Assembly: GCF_900109525.1 (NCBI RefSeq)
Contig: NZ_FOAN01000009.1
Span: 62,001-126,000 of the forward strand
DNA from: Allobosea lupini
GTDB taxonomy: Bacteria; Pseudomonadota; Alphaproteobacteria; Rhizobiales; Beijerinckiaceae
Reading direction: 5' to 3'
Length of the DNA: 64,000 nucleotides
In this document: piece by piece, positions 45,443 to 54,029 of the stretch
Layout: the number at the start of each line of letters is the position of its first letter
Numbering within the stretch: position 1 is the first letter of the stretch
The notes under the pieces: model-generated
What the model was told of the DNA's origin: nothing
What the model saw: only the letters and a program-made list of their open reading frames with translations
Database searches by the model: none
Program-made: the position numbers and the translations under genes

Positions 45443-46306
45443 ATGGATCTGATCAGCCAAGGCGAAGCATTGCTGGAGATGCCGCTCCGGGAGGGCGAGC
45501 ACGCCCGCCTGTTCACGGCGGCGCGCTTCTCCGGGCTGGAATGCCTGTCGGCGCGGTTCTCGACCCACACCTATTCGCCGCACGCCCATGAGACCTATGC
45601 GGTCGGCACCATCCTCTCCGGCTGTGAGCTCTGGCATGCGCGCGGCCGCACGCTCTTCGCCCGCACCGGCGATCTCGTCTTCAACCACCCGCTCGACGTT
45701 CATGACGGCGCGCCGAGCGAGGGCGGCTATCGCTACCGGATGACCTATCCGACGATCGAGCTGATGCGCGAGGTCGCCATCTCGCTCACCGGCGACGAAA
45801 CGATCGGCACGCCGTTCTTTCGCGAGCCGACCGTGCAGGATCCGGAGGGTTCGGCCCTGTTCTCGGACGCGCATCGGGCCCTGGAAGAGGGCGGAGATGG
45901 CCTCGCCGGCGAGGAAGGCCTGCTGCGCGCCTATGGCTGGTGCCTGTCGCGCCATGCCGATCTCTCGACCCGCGATGTCGGGCGTGAGCGTGGGCCGATC
46001 GCGCAGGCGAGGGAACTGCTCGAGCAGCGTTATGACGAGGACCTGTCGCTGGCGGATCTCACCCAGCGCTCGGGCCTGCCGCGGCATCACCTGATCCGGG
46101 CCTTCCGGCGCGAGACCGGGCTGACGCCGCATGCCTATCTCGTCGATGTCCGGGTCCGCCGCGCCCGCGAGCGGCTGCGGAGCGGCGAATCTCCCGGTGC
46201 GGTCGCGGCCGCCACCGGGTTCTGCGACCAGGCGCATCTGACCCGCGCCTTCAAGGCGAGGCTCGGCGTGACGCCGGGCGTCTTCCGCGCCGCCCATCAC
46301 GGCTGA
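45443..46306 (+). CDS. AraC-family regulator of azlCD operon
   Basis: 287 residues. An N-terminal AraC-binding cupin (FSTHTYSPHAHETYAVGTILSGCELWHARGR) is followed by a C-terminal HTH pair: LSLADLTQRSGLPRHHLIRAFRRETGLTPHAYL and GAVAAATGFCDQAHLTRAFKARLGVTPG. It starts at ATG 45443 and runs into azlC with a 10-base gap, so it is probably cotranscribed and regulates the exporter and the PLP enzyme behind it in response to an amino acid. Confidence 0.9.
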   Translation: MDLISQGEALLEMPLREGEHARLFTAARFSGLECLSARFSTHTYSPHAHETYAVGTILSGCELWHARGRTLFARTGDLVFNHPLDVHDGAPSEGGYRYRMTYPTIELMREVAISLTGDETIGTPFFREPTVQDPEGSALFSDAHRALEEGGDGLAGEEGLLRAYGWCLSRHADLSTRDVGRERGPIAQARELLEQRYDEDLSLADLTQRSGLPRHHLIRAFRRETGLTPHAYLVDVRVRRARERLRSGESPGAVAAATGFCDQAHLTRAFKARLGVTPGVFRAAHHG

Positions 46307-46316
46307 TGGACAAAGC

Positions 46317-47027
46317 ATGAGTTGGAAAGACGAAGCCCGGGCAGGGCTCAATGACATCTGGCCGGCTGCGCTGGCGGCGGTGCCGATCGGCCTGCTTTTC
46401 GGCGCGCTCGCCGCCGGCAAGGGCCTGTCGCCGTTCGAGGTCTTCCTGATGAGCGTGCTCGTCTTCGCCGGCGGGGCGCAGTTCGCCGCGGTGGAGCTCT
46501 GGACGCATCCGGCGCCGATCGTCGCGCTGGTGTTCTCGACCGCGCTGATCAATGCCCGCCATATCCTGATGAGCGCCTCGATCGCGCCGAAGCTCAAGGG
46601 CTTCTCCAACGCGCAGCTCTTCGGCGGGCTCTACTACATGGCCGACGAGAACTGGGCACTGGCCGAGAAGCGGGCGCGCAGCCATCCAGTCACGCCCGCC
46701 TACTGGTTCGGCATGATCGTGCCCTTCGTGCTCGGCTGGCTGACGACCTCGACCACCGGCGCGATCATCGGCGCAGCGCTCGGCGATCCCAAGCGCTATG
46801 GCGCCGACTTCGCCTTCACTGCGCTGTTCATCGCGCTGACCGCCGCATTCTGGAAGGGGCGCGTCACCGCCTGGACAGTTGCGGCAGCGGGCGTCGCCTC
46901 GGCGCTCGCCTACAAGCTCGCCGGGCCGCCCTGGCATGTGCTGGCGGGCGCGCTCTGCGGTCTCGCCGCCGCCTGGATCGCCGCCGGCGACCTCGCCGAG
47001 AAGCCCATCGAAAGCCCGGCCGAATGA
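46317..47027 (+). CDS. azlC: AzlC-type branched-chain amino acid exporter subunit
   Basis: 236 residues, hydrophobic, with about seven membrane segments. The AzlC region is clear: IWPAALAAVPIGLLFGALAAGKGLSPFEVFLMSVLVFAGGAQFAAV and STALINARHILMSASIAP. AzlC works with the small AzlD protein to export branched-chain or related amino acids. It overlaps azlD by ATGA. Confidence 0.93.
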   Translation: MSWKDEARAGLNDIWPAALAAVPIGLLFGALAAGKGLSPFEVFLMSVLVFAGGAQFAAVELWTHPAPIVALVFSTALINARHILMSASIAPKLKGFSNAQLFGGLYYMADENWALAEKRARSHPVTPAYWFGMIVPFVLGWLTTSTTGAIIGAALGDPKRYGADFAFTALFIALTAAFWKGRVTAWTVAAAGVASALAYKLAGPPWHVLAGALCGLAAAWIAAGDLAEKPIESPAE

Positions 47028-47323
47028 GCCTCGATCCGATCAATCTCGCTGCCTTCCTCGGCATGGCGCTGGTGACCTATCTCACCCGTATCGCCGGCCT
47101 TGCCCTCGTCGGCCGGCTCGATCTCTCGCCCAGAGCCCAGGCCGCCTTCGACGCGATCCCGCCGGCCGTGCTGATCGCCGTGATCGCGCCGAGCGCGCTG
47201 GCGACCGGCTGGCCGGAGAGGGTGGCGGCATTGGTGTGTGGGCTGGCTGCGATGCGGTTGCCGCTGCTCGGCGTGGTTGCCGTCGGCGTCGCGACCGTGG
47301 TTGCCTTGCGCATGGTGGCCTGA
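47024..47323 (+). CDS. azlD: AzlD-type small membrane partner
   Basis: 99 residues, four membrane segments, in the AzlD family (AAFLGMALVTYLTRIAGL, then FDAIPPAVLIAVIAPSAL). It is needed with AzlC for amino acid export. Translationally coupled to azlC. The PLP-enzyme gene follows 20 bases later. Confidence 0.92.
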   Translation: MSLDPINLAAFLGMALVTYLTRIAGLALVGRLDLSPRAQAAFDAIPPAVLIAVIAPSALATGWPERVAALVCGLAAMRLPLLGVVAVGVATVVALRMVA

Positions 47324-47343
47324 AGCCGACCGGGAGGACACGC

Positions 47344-48306
47344 ATGCGCCCTGTGATGGATTCCGTGGTCGAGGCGATCGGCGAGACGCCGCTGGTCCGG
47401 CTCGACCGGCTGACGCGGCATCTCGGCGTCAGCGGCACCATCCTCGCCAAGCTCGACTACCTCAATCCCGGCTTCTCGAAGAAGGACCGGGCCGCGCTCG
47501 GCATCATCGAGGAGGCGGAAGCGTCAGGCGCGCTGCAGCCCGGCCAGACCGTGGTCGAGCTGACCTCCGGCAATATGGGCACCGGGCTCGCCATCGTCTG
47601 CGGGATCAGGGGCTATCCCTTCATCGCCGTGATGTCGAAGGGCAATTCGGAGGAGCGCGCCCGGATGATGCGGGCGCTCGGCGCCGAGGTCGTGCTGGTC
47701 GACCAGCTTCCCGGCTCCGTGCCCGGGCAGGTTTCGGGCGGCGACCTCGAACTCGTCGATCGTGAGGCGAAGCGGATCACGAGGGAACGCAGCGCTTTCC
47801 GCGCCGACCAGTTCCATCGCGACGGCAACTGGCTGGCGCATTACCGCACGACCGGGCCGGAGCTCTGGGAGCAGAGCGGCGGGACGGTCGACGCCTTCGT
47901 CGACTTCATCGGCTCGGGCGGCAGCTATGCCGGCGTGACCAAGGCGCTGAAAGAGCGCAGCCCGACATTGCGCTGCTATGTCGTCGAGCCGGCCGGTGCC
48001 GCGGCTGCGGCGGGGGAGGCGGTGACGAGGCCCGATCATCCGATCCAGGGCGGTGGCTATGCTATGGCGGATCTCGCCTTTTTGAAGGACGTAACGGTCG
48101 ACGGCTATCTGCAGGTGACGGGCGAGGACGCGCGCGAGACGACGCGGCTGCTGGCGCGGTTCGAGGGGGTCTTTGGTGGGTTCTCGGCCGGGGCGAATGT
48201 CGCGGCGGCGGTTCAGCTGCTGCGTGGGGCTGAGGCTGGGAAGACGGTCGCCGTCATCGTCTGCGACTCGGGATTGAAGTATCTCTCGACGGATTTGTGG
48301 GGGTGA
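47344..48306 (+). CDS. PLP-dependent cysteine-synthase-family enzyme
   Basis: 320 residues, fold-type II. The PLP lysine is in NPGFSKKDRAALG, and the substrate loop is ELTSGNMGTGLAIVCGIRG, where most cysteine synthases have TSGNTG. The phosphate loop is FIGSGGSYAGV. It may use O-acetylserine or a related beta-substituted alanine. The exact reaction is uncertain because of the loop change. ATG 47344 has GGGAGGA. It is last in the araC-azlC-azlD unit, which hints at a product or substrate that AzlCD exports. Confidence 0.85.
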   Translation: MRPVMDSVVEAIGETPLVRLDRLTRHLGVSGTILAKLDYLNPGFSKKDRAALGIIEEAEASGALQPGQTVVELTSGNMGTGLAIVCGIRGYPFIAVMSKGNSEERARMMRALGAEVVLVDQLPGSVPGQVSGGDLELVDREAKRITRERSAFRADQFHRDGNWLAHYRTTGPELWEQSGGTVDAFVDFIGSGGSYAGVTKALKERSPTLRCYVVEPAGAAAAAGEAVTRPDHPIQGGGYAMADLAFLKDVTVDGYLQVTGEDARETTRLLARFEGVFGGFSAGANVAAAVQLLRGAEAGKTVAVIVCDSGLKYLSTDLWG

Positions 48307-48314
48307 AAGGCCTT

Positions 48315-48452
48315 CCTTCTCCCCTTGGGGGAGAAGGTGGCAGCGCGAAGCGCTGACGGATGAGGGCCCGTCATGCAGGGCAAGCTATCAGCCTCTCGCC
48401 CGGTCGTGCCGCCCTCTTCCCCTGCCGGACCTTCTCCCCCGAGGGGAGAAGG
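48315..48452. repeat. REP inverted pair, right copy shortened (CTTCTCCCC family)
   Basis: The left copy 48315-48369 is almost identical to the left end of the DUF559 unit, including the stem CAGCGC-GAA-GCGCTG. The right copy, 48430-48452, is inverted and keeps only the first hairpin. It lies between convergent genes and holds no reading frame of note. Confidence 0.82.
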
Positions 48453-48461
48453 AGGCTCTCC

Positions 48462-50327
48462 TCACAGCGGCAAACACGCCTGCTCCAGCCAGGCCTTAGC
48501 CTCGCCCTCGACCAGTGGCGCGAGATTGCTCCAGACCTGGGCGTGATAGGCGTTGATCCAGGCGATCTCGCCCTCGTCGAGCAGCGAGAGGTCGATCAGC
48601 GCCTGCTCGTAGGGGCACCAGGTCACCGTCTCGAAGCCGTACATGGTGCGCTCGGCGCCGGGGATCTGGCGCTCCTCGACCACGATCAGGTTCTCGATGC
48701 GGATGCCGTAGGCGCCTTCCTTGTAGTAGCCGGGCTCGTTCGAGAGGATCATGCCGGGTTCGAGCGGGGTGGTGCCGAGCTTGGAGAGGCGCTGCGGCCC
48801 CTCATGCACCGAGAGATAGCTGCCGACGCCATGGCCGGTGCCGTGGTCGAAATCGAGCCCGGCCTGCCAGAGCGGGGCGCGGGCGAAGGCGTCGAGCTGG
48901 GCGCCCGAGGTGCCCTTCGGGAAGACGGCCCGTGAGATGGCGAGATGGCCCTTGAGCACGCGTGTGTAGCGGTCGCGCATCTCGGCGCTCGGCTCCCCGA
49001 CGACAAGCGTGCGGGTGATGTCGGTGGTGCCGTCCTCGTACTGACCGCCGGAATCGACCAGGAAGATGCCGGGCTCGATCCTGCGATTGCTCGATTCGGT
49101 GACGCGGTAATGCGGCAGCGCCGCGTTTGGGCCGGCGCCGGCGATGGTGGTGAAGGAGACATCGCGCAGTTCGCCGGTCTTCAGCCGCTCGGCCTCCAGC
49201 GCAGCGACGGCATCGATCTCGGTCAGGCCGCCCTTGGGCGCTTCGCGCGCCAGCCAGGACAGGAAGCGGACGATGGCGGCGCCGTCGCGCAGATGGGCCC
49301 GGCGGCTGCCGTTCAGCTCCGCCTCGTTCTTTTTCGCCTTCATCAGGGCGATCGGATCGGCGCCGGCGTCCGGCGTGCCGCCGGAATCCCGGATCAGCGT
49401 GGCGAGGGCATACGCCGCCGTGCTCGAATCGAGCCGCACCTTCGCCTTGGCGGAGCCGAGCGCCCTGAGCTGCTGTTCCAGCGCCTGCGGCGGGGCGATC
49501 TCGCCGAGCGCGCCGATGGCGTCGCCGGCCTCGTTGGTGATCTTCTCCGGCGCCAGGAAGACAGTCGGACGGCCCTCGCGCGGCACGATGGCGTAGCCGA
49601 GCGGCAACGGCGTGTGCTCGACATCGCCGCCGCGGATGTTGAACGTCCAGGCCAGCGCGTGCGGATCAGACAGCACGAGCGCGTCGACCTTGGCCTTGGC
49701 GAGCTCCTCCTGGATGCGGGCGAGCTTGCTGGCAGCACTTTCGCCGGCATAGGCGGCCGGATGCGCCTTGACCGGGGCGGTCGGCGGGGCCGGGCGGTCG
49801 CTCCAGAGCGCGTCGATCGGGTTCGGCGTCACCGCGACCAGCGTGCCGCCAGCGCCTGCGACCGCCTTCTCCAGTTTCGCGACGCCGTCGACGGTGTGGA
49901 GCCAGGGATCGTAGCCGAGCTTGCCGCCGGCCGGCAGATTGGCCTCGACCCATTTGTCGAGAGGGTTCTCCTCCATCTTCGTCGGGGTCACGACATTCGT
50001 GTCGGTCTGGTCAGCGGACTGGATGGTGTAGCGGCCGTCGACGATGAGCGCCGCCTTGTCCGCGAGCACGACGGCATTGCCGGCCGAGCCGGTGAAGCCG
50101 GTGAGCCAGGCGAGGCGCGCCATATGGGCGGGGACGTACTCGCCCTGGTGCTCGTCGGCACGCGGGACGATGAAGCCGTCGAGGCCCTGCTTCGCCAAAG
50201 CGGTGCGCAAGGCCGCGACGCGGGGGGCAACCTGCGACGGATCGCTCGGTTCGGAAAAGGACTGGAAGCGGCAGGCGGCGCGGGAATCGGTCATGTCTGG
50301 CTCGGCAAGGCGGGATTTACGGCACAT
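48462..50327 (-). CDS. M24-family Xaa-Pro aminopeptidase
   Basis: 621 residues, three-domain aminopeptidase P of the long type. Two creatinase-like N-terminal domains (EHQGEYVPAHMARLAWLTGFTGSAG) precede the catalytic pita-bread fold. Metal ligands are visible in LVDSGGQYEDGTTDITRT (two Asp), GTGHGVGS (His), LSNEPGYY (Glu) and IRIENLIVVEE (Glu). It removes N-terminal residues next to proline. ATG 50327 is chosen because GAGGAGG lies just upstream. ATG 50294 is the alternative. Confidence 0.94.
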   Translation of the reverse strand: MCRKSRLAEPDMTDSRAACRFQSFSEPSDPSQVAPRVAALRTALAKQGLDGFIVPRADEHQGEYVPAHMARLAWLTGFTGSAGNAVVLADKAALIVDGRYTIQSADQTDTNVVTPTKMEENPLDKWVEANLPAGGKLGYDPWLHTVDGVAKLEKAVAGAGGTLVAVTPNPIDALWSDRPAPPTAPVKAHPAAYAGESAASKLARIQEELAKAKVDALVLSDPHALAWTFNIRGGDVEHTPLPLGYAIVPREGRPTVFLAPEKITNEAGDAIGALGEIAPPQALEQQLRALGSAKAKVRLDSSTAAYALATLIRDSGGTPDAGADPIALMKAKKNEAELNGSRRAHLRDGAAIVRFLSWLAREAPKGGLTEIDAVAALEAERLKTGELRDVSFTTIAGAGPNAALPHYRVTESSNRRIEPGIFLVDSGGQYEDGTTDITRTLVVGEPSAEMRDRYTRVLKGHLAISRAVFPKGTSGAQLDAFARAPLWQAGLDFDHGTGHGVGSYLSVHEGPQRLSKLGTTPLEPGMILSNEPGYYKEGAYGIRIENLIVVEERQIPGAERTMYGFETVTWCPYEQALIDLSLLDEGEIAWINAYHAQVWSNLAPLVEGEAKAWLEQACLPL

Positions 50328-50597
50328 TCGCCTCCTCGTGCATGAAAGGCCAGCGCAAAACTGCCGTTTCGACCCTGCTTTCGCAGCAGGCTCGCACTGA
50401 CTCCAAATTGAGCGATCTGCCGTTTGGTTATGCGATCTGCGCAGTCGTTAACGGATTTCGTTTTTCGTCATGCGTTTTTTGCATGTTGTGCATATGCGAA
50501 CATATCTTCTCGCAAGTGCGAAGACGGCCCACTTTAGTCGCATAAGAGAACGAGGAAGCGACCGGGACTGTCCTTCGTGATCTCGAGGAGAGACCCT
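50328..50597. promoter_or_regulatory. AT-rich divergent promoter region
   Basis: About 270 bases between the aminopeptidase and two small genes, AT-rich from 50430 to 50545. It contains the perfect palindrome TCGCA-AG-TGCGA (50510-50521) and several T-runs. A frame at 50342-50545 is judged non-coding. Promoters for the small-gene unit must lie here, but I cannot fix the -10. Confidence 0.45.
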
Positions 50598-50843
50598 ATG
50601 ACCTATGTGCTGAATTCCACTGACGTCCTTCCGGCCGCGACCCGCGCCGAGACGACGGAGACCAAGACCGCCGGCCAGGGCTTCTGGCAGCGCCTCTATG
50701 CGGCAATGATCGAGAGCCGCCGTCGTTCTGCCATGCGCGAGCTGCGCGCCCATAGCTATCTGGTGCGCGAGAGCGAGCTGGTACTCGGCGGCTTTCCGGC
50801 GACGACGCTGACAAGCGACGCCGAGCTGCCTTTCAACCGCTGA
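50598..50843 (+). CDS. Small DUF1127-like protein
   Basis: 81 residues from ATG 50598 with a GAGGAGAG site. The central part, FWQRLYAAMIESRRRSAMRELRAHS, is a basic amphipathic helix like those of small DUF1127-type proteins, which are common in alphaproteobacteria. Some of those bind RNA or affect phosphate and stress responses. The assignment is by resemblance only. A second small gene follows 59 bases downstream, and both read into a strong terminator at 51084. Confidence 0.7.
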   Translation: MTYVLNSTDVLPAATRAETTETKTAGQGFWQRLYAAMIESRRRSAMRELRAHSYLVRESELVLGGFPATTLTSDAELPFNR

Positions 50844-50902
50844 CCGTCAAGCGCCGCTGGCCGCGAACCGCGCCGCGCGCTTCAAACCAAGGAACCAAGA
50901 CC

Positions 50903-51031
50903 ATGATCGCCATGATCAAGCATGCCTACGACTCGATCGTCGACGCCGCCAAGTTCGCCGCCGCGGTCTGGCACGACGCCCGCGCCATGCAGGCGCAGGC
51001 CGAAGAGAAGTACGGCCACCTCGGCTTCTGA
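50903..51031 (+). CDS. 42-residue small protein
   Basis: The sequence runs from ATG 50903 (AAGGA upstream) to TGA at 51029-51031. It begins MIAMIKHAYDSIVDAAKF, continues with AAAVWHDARAMQAQAEEKYG and ends HLGF. It is one long amphipathic helix with a Trp and a charged end. It is too short for standard gene finding but has a good ribosome site, a coding-like composition and sits in a unit with the 81-residue gene. Function unknown. Confidence 0.65.
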   Translation: MIAMIKHAYDSIVDAAKFAAAVWHDARAMQAQAEEKYGHLGF

Positions 51032-51078
51032 GCAGTCACGGCGGCGAAACCAGCCGCCGTCTCTTCGAAGTGTAGGGC

Positions 51079-52026
51079 CTAGTAGAGGCGGCGCGGCCTG
51101 GGGGCTGCGCCGCCTCTTTTCATGACCAGCGTCGCCCAGCCCTCGCGCGAGGAGCGCCTGGCCAGCGCCAGCCCCTGATGGCGATAAGCCGAGACCACGC
51201 CGGCGACGTCCATCTCCAGCAGCCCCGAGAGGATCACAGTGCCGTCGTCGGACAAAGCGCGGGCGATCGTGGGCGCCAGCTTGCGCAGCGGGCCGGCGAG
51301 GATGTTGGCGAAGATCAGGTCGAAATGGCGTGGCCGGTCCGCCTTGGCGTGGCGCAGGCCGGGCGCGACATAAAGGTCGAGCGCCTGCGGGGCGTGGTTG
51401 ACCCTCGCATTGTGGGCCGAGACCTCGATCGCGATCGCGTCGATGTCGCCGGCGACGACCTTGCGCTTGACCTGCTTGGCGAGCGCCAGCGCCAGGATGC
51501 CGGTGCCGGTGCCGACATCGATGGCGTTGCGGGGCCGGCGCTTCTTCAGCTCGGCGTCGAGCGCCAGCAGGCAGCCGGCGGTGGTGCCGTGATGGCCGGT
51601 GCCGAAGGCGAGTGCCGCTGCGATCTCGATCGCGACATCGTTGACCTTCACCGCGTCGCGGTCATGCGAGCCATGGACGAGGACGCGGCCGGCGCGCACC
51701 GGCTGCAGGCCCTCCAGGCTGGCCGCGACCCAATCCTTCTGATTGACCGTGGTGAAGGGGGTGGCATCGATGCTGTCGCCGACGATGGGGCGGAGCATGT
51801 CGCGCACCGCCTCCTCGTCCGGATGGGTGGCGAAATAGATCTCGACCTTCCAGGGCGCATTCAGCGACAGGGTGGTGACGCCGCTCTCGACCTCGAAGGC
51901 GGAGACGGCCGTCTCCGTGGGGTCGAAGACCTCGCCAAGGAGCTCGGTCAAGGCACGCGCCTTGTCGCCGCTGGTTTCGAGTTCGAGGACGGTCGCGACC
52001 GTCGAGGGGAGGAGGCCTTCGCGCAT
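51079..52026 (-). CDS. prmA: Ribosomal protein L11 methyltransferase PrmA
   Basis: 315 residues. The N-terminal substrate-recognition domain is followed by a class I SAM fold with AFGTGHHGTTAGCLLALD, AIDVGTGTGILALALAK and DLIFANILAGPLRKLAP (the catalytic NxLxxP-type region). It trimethylates L11. The C-terminal tail (APRPRRLY) is short, basic and shares bases with the opposing terminator. The start is ATG 52026. Confidence 0.95.
   Translation of the reverse strand: MREGLLPSTVATVLELETSGDKARALTELLGEVFDPTETAVSAFEVESGVTTLSLNAPWKVEIYFATHPDEEAVRDMLRPIVGDSIDATPFTTVNQKDWVAASLEGLQPVRAGRVLVHGSHDRDAVKVNDVAIEIAAALAFGTGHHGTTAGCLLALDAELKKRRPRNAIDVGTGTGILALALAKQVKRKVVAGDIDAIAIEVSAHNARVNHAPQALDLYVAPGLRHAKADRPRHFDLIFANILAGPLRKLAPTIARALSDDGTVILSGLLEMDVAGVVSAYRHQGLALARRSSREGWATLVMKRGGAAPRPRRLY
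51084..51120 (+). terminator. Rho-independent terminator overlapping prmA 3' end
   Basis: An 11-bp stem AGAGGCGGCGC / GCGCCGCCTCT with a 12-base loop, followed by TTT. It is oriented for the small-gene unit (plus strand) but lies within the last codons of prmA on the other strand. A shorter stem ACGGCGGC / GCCGCCGT is just before it, near 51037-51059. Confidence 0.82.
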
Positions 52027-52138
52027 TGGCGCGGCTTAGCAGGGGGCGAGGCCGATGTCATGCACCGTGACGCAACCTGCTTGGCAGGGACATGATCTCC
52101 CCTAAGCTGACTTTTTTCGCCGTTAGGGAAGGTCAGCC

Positions 52139-52531
52139 ATGTTGTCGCATGTCAGCGTCGGGACCAAAGCGTTCGAACCGGCCTTCGCCTTCTACGAGGC
52201 GCTGTTTTCCGAGCTCGGCCATAAGCTGCGTTTCTGCGATCGCGAGAAGCCCTGGGCCGCCTGGCAGCAGCAGGCCGGCGGCCGGCCGCTCTTCCTTCTG
52301 TCGGCGCCCTTCGATGGTGAGGCCGCGAGTGCCGGCAATGGCCAGATGATCGCCCTTCTGGCCGGTGACCGCGCGAGCGTCGATCGCTGCTATTCCACCG
52401 CGCTGGCGCGCGGCGGAAGCTGCGAGGGCCCGCCCGGCCTGCGGCCGCACTACCATCCCAACTATTATGGCGCCTATTTTCGCGATCCGGATGGCAACAA
52501 GCTGTGTGTCTGCTGTCACGAGGCAGAATAG
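52139..52531 (+). CDS. VOC-family (glyoxalase-like) protein
   Basis: 130 residues with the bleomycin-resistance/glyoxalase fold: LSHVSVGTKAFEPAFAFYEALFSELG at the start and HYHPNYYGAYFRDPDGNKLCVCCH at the end, which carries the usual His/Glu-type metal positions. Such proteins are metal-dependent lyases, dioxygenases or drug-binding proteins. The role here is not known. It is divergent from prmA by 112 bases. Confidence 0.87.
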   Translation: MLSHVSVGTKAFEPAFAFYEALFSELGHKLRFCDREKPWAAWQQQAGGRPLFLLSAPFDGEAASAGNGQMIALLAGDRASVDRCYSTALARGGSCEGPPGLRPHYHPNYYGAYFRDPDGNKLCVCCHEAE

Positions 52532-52616
52532 CGGGGGAGGCGAACGGCGAAGCAATCGGGGAGCATCGAAGAGGCTCAGGATCGCTTCGCCTGTGCCGGC
52601 AGTTGGTGGCCGGCGT

Positions 52617-53372
52617 TCAGCCGTGCTGGGCGGCGAGCTGGGCGAAGATCGCTCCGAGCTGGCCGTTCTCGGCGGCAAAGCGCAGCGGTTTGCAGCGCTC
52701 GACGATGATCTCGCCGGAGGCTGGGGCACTTTCGAGCAGCGTCATGACTTCGCTGGTGAACTCGGCCAGCGGCATTGCTGCGGGGTCGACCGCCTGCTGC
52801 GGGCCGAGCAGTTCGGTCTGTACGTAGGGCGGAGCGATCTCGATGACCTCGACCGAGGTCGCCTTGAGCTGCTCGCGCAGCGCCATCGACCAGGAGTGGA
52901 TCGCAGCCTTTGTCGCGCTGTAGGTCGGCGTCGACGCCAGCGGCACGAAGGCGAGGCCGGAGGAGACGGTCAGGATCGCCGCCCGCTCCTGCTTCAGCAG
53001 ATGCGGCAGCAGGGCGGCGGTGAGCCGGATCGGTCCGAGCAGATTGGTCGCGATCGTGTCCTCGGCGGTGGCGAGGAAGTCGCCGGCCGCGACCTTTTCG
53101 CTGCGCATGATGCCGGCATTGTGGATGACGACGTTGAGCGCCGGGAAGCTCTCGACCGCCTGCCCGGCGAAGGCCGCGACATCGTCCTTGTCCTGGATGT
53201 CGAGCAGTAGGGCTTCCATGCCCGGATTGGCTGAGGTCACCTCATGAAGGAGCTGCTCGCGCCGGCCGGCGATGACGACCTGGTTGCCGGCCTTGTGCAG
53301 GGCCTCGGCCAGTGCGCGGCCGATGCCGGAGCCGCCGCCGGTGATGAGGATGGTGTTGCCGGTGATGTTCAT
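52617..53372 (-). CDS. Short-chain dehydrogenase/reductase
   Basis: 251 residues of the classical SDR type, DltE-like. The NAD(P) site TGGGSGIGRALAEAL is near residue 10, NAG is in HNAGIM, and the catalytic YSATK is present with the serine in TVSSGL. It carries out an oxidation or reduction on an unknown substrate. ATG 53372 has AGGAAAGGG upstream. Divergent from an HxlR regulator 103 bases away, which probably controls it. Confidence 0.9.
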   Translation of the reverse strand: MNITGNTILITGGGSGIGRALAEALHKAGNQVVIAGRREQLLHEVTSANPGMEALLLDIQDKDDVAAFAGQAVESFPALNVVIHNAGIMRSEKVAAGDFLATAEDTIATNLLGPIRLTAALLPHLLKQERAAILTVSSGLAFVPLASTPTYSATKAAIHSWSMALREQLKATSVEVIEIAPPYVQTELLGPQQAVDPAAMPLAEFTSEVMTLLESAPASGEIIVERCKPLRFAAENGQLGAIFAQLAAQHG

Positions 53373-53475
53373 CGCAAATCCCTTTCCTGGTTGCGACACA
53401 TCAGCTGGCGTCGATACTCTTCAACGGTAAGAAGGCTCCCGAAAGTTCGATACGCACCAAAAGGAGAGTGTCGCA

Positions 53476-53892
53476 ATGCATGCGATCCGTGAGGCGATGG
53501 CGGCGATGCACAAGCGCAGCGAGGAGATACCGCCGGTCTCGAAAGCGGTGGAGTCGCTGGTGCGCCAGGTGATTGCGCAGGTTGCCGACAAGTGGACGAT
53601 GCTGGTGCTGGAAGCGCTGGAGGAGCACGGCACGCTGCGCTTCACCGAATGCGGGCGCATCGTCGGCGGCATCAGCCAGAAGATGCTGACCAAGACGCTG
53701 CGCGAGATGGAGCGCGACGGGCTGGTGGTGCGCACCGTCCACCCGGTGATCCCGCCGCATGTCGACTACACGCTGACCGAGCTCGGCCGCGAGCTCAGCG
53801 CAGCCTTCTGCGGAGTCTGGACCTGGGCCGAGACCTATCATGCCGAAGTCTCGGCGGCGCGGCGGGCCTTTCGGGAGCGGGAGGAGGGGTAG
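53476..53892 (+). CDS. HxlR-family transcriptional regulator
   Basis: 138 residues with the HxlR winged-helix: VADKWTMLVLEALEEHGTLRFTECGRIVGGISQKMLTKTLREMERDGLVVRTVHPVIPPHVDYTLTELG. Such regulators often respond to aldehydes or quinones and control neighbouring oxidoreductases. The divergent SDR gene is the obvious target. TCGATAC occurs twice in the shared region (near 53409 and 53446) and may be part of the site. ATG 53476 follows AAGGAGAG. Confidence 0.9.
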   Translation: MHAIREAMAAMHKRSEEIPPVSKAVESLVRQVIAQVADKWTMLVLEALEEHGTLRFTECGRIVGGISQKMLTKTLREMERDGLVVRTVHPVIPPHVDYTLTELGRELSAAFCGVWTWAETYHAEVSAARRAFREREEG

Positions 53893-53920
53893 GGGGCTCT
53901 TGCTCCAAATGCCGCCTGTT

Positions 53921-54015
53921 CCGTCATGGTCGGGCTTGCCCCGACCATCCACGTCTTCGTTCGGGTGTCGCGGTGTTCGAGACGTGGATGCTCGCTACAA
54001 GGGCGAGCATGACGG
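53921..54015. repeat. REP-type double hairpin (TGGTCGGGC family), copy 2
   Basis: Hairpin one, CATGGTCGGGC-TTG-CCCCGACCAT, and hairpin two, GATGCTCGC-TACAAG-GGCGAGCAT, are arranged as in the copy at 34744-34836, with a different but similarly sized middle. It fills the gap between the HxlR gene and the convergent hicB genes. Confidence 0.75.
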
Positions 54016-54029
54016 CGAGGTTCTGGCGC

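Noticed and set aside
50342-50545. 67-residue frame between the aminopeptidase and small-gene unit
   Set aside because: It spans the AT-rich promoter zone, has no ribosome site and its content (Cys/Phe-rich end) looks non-coding.
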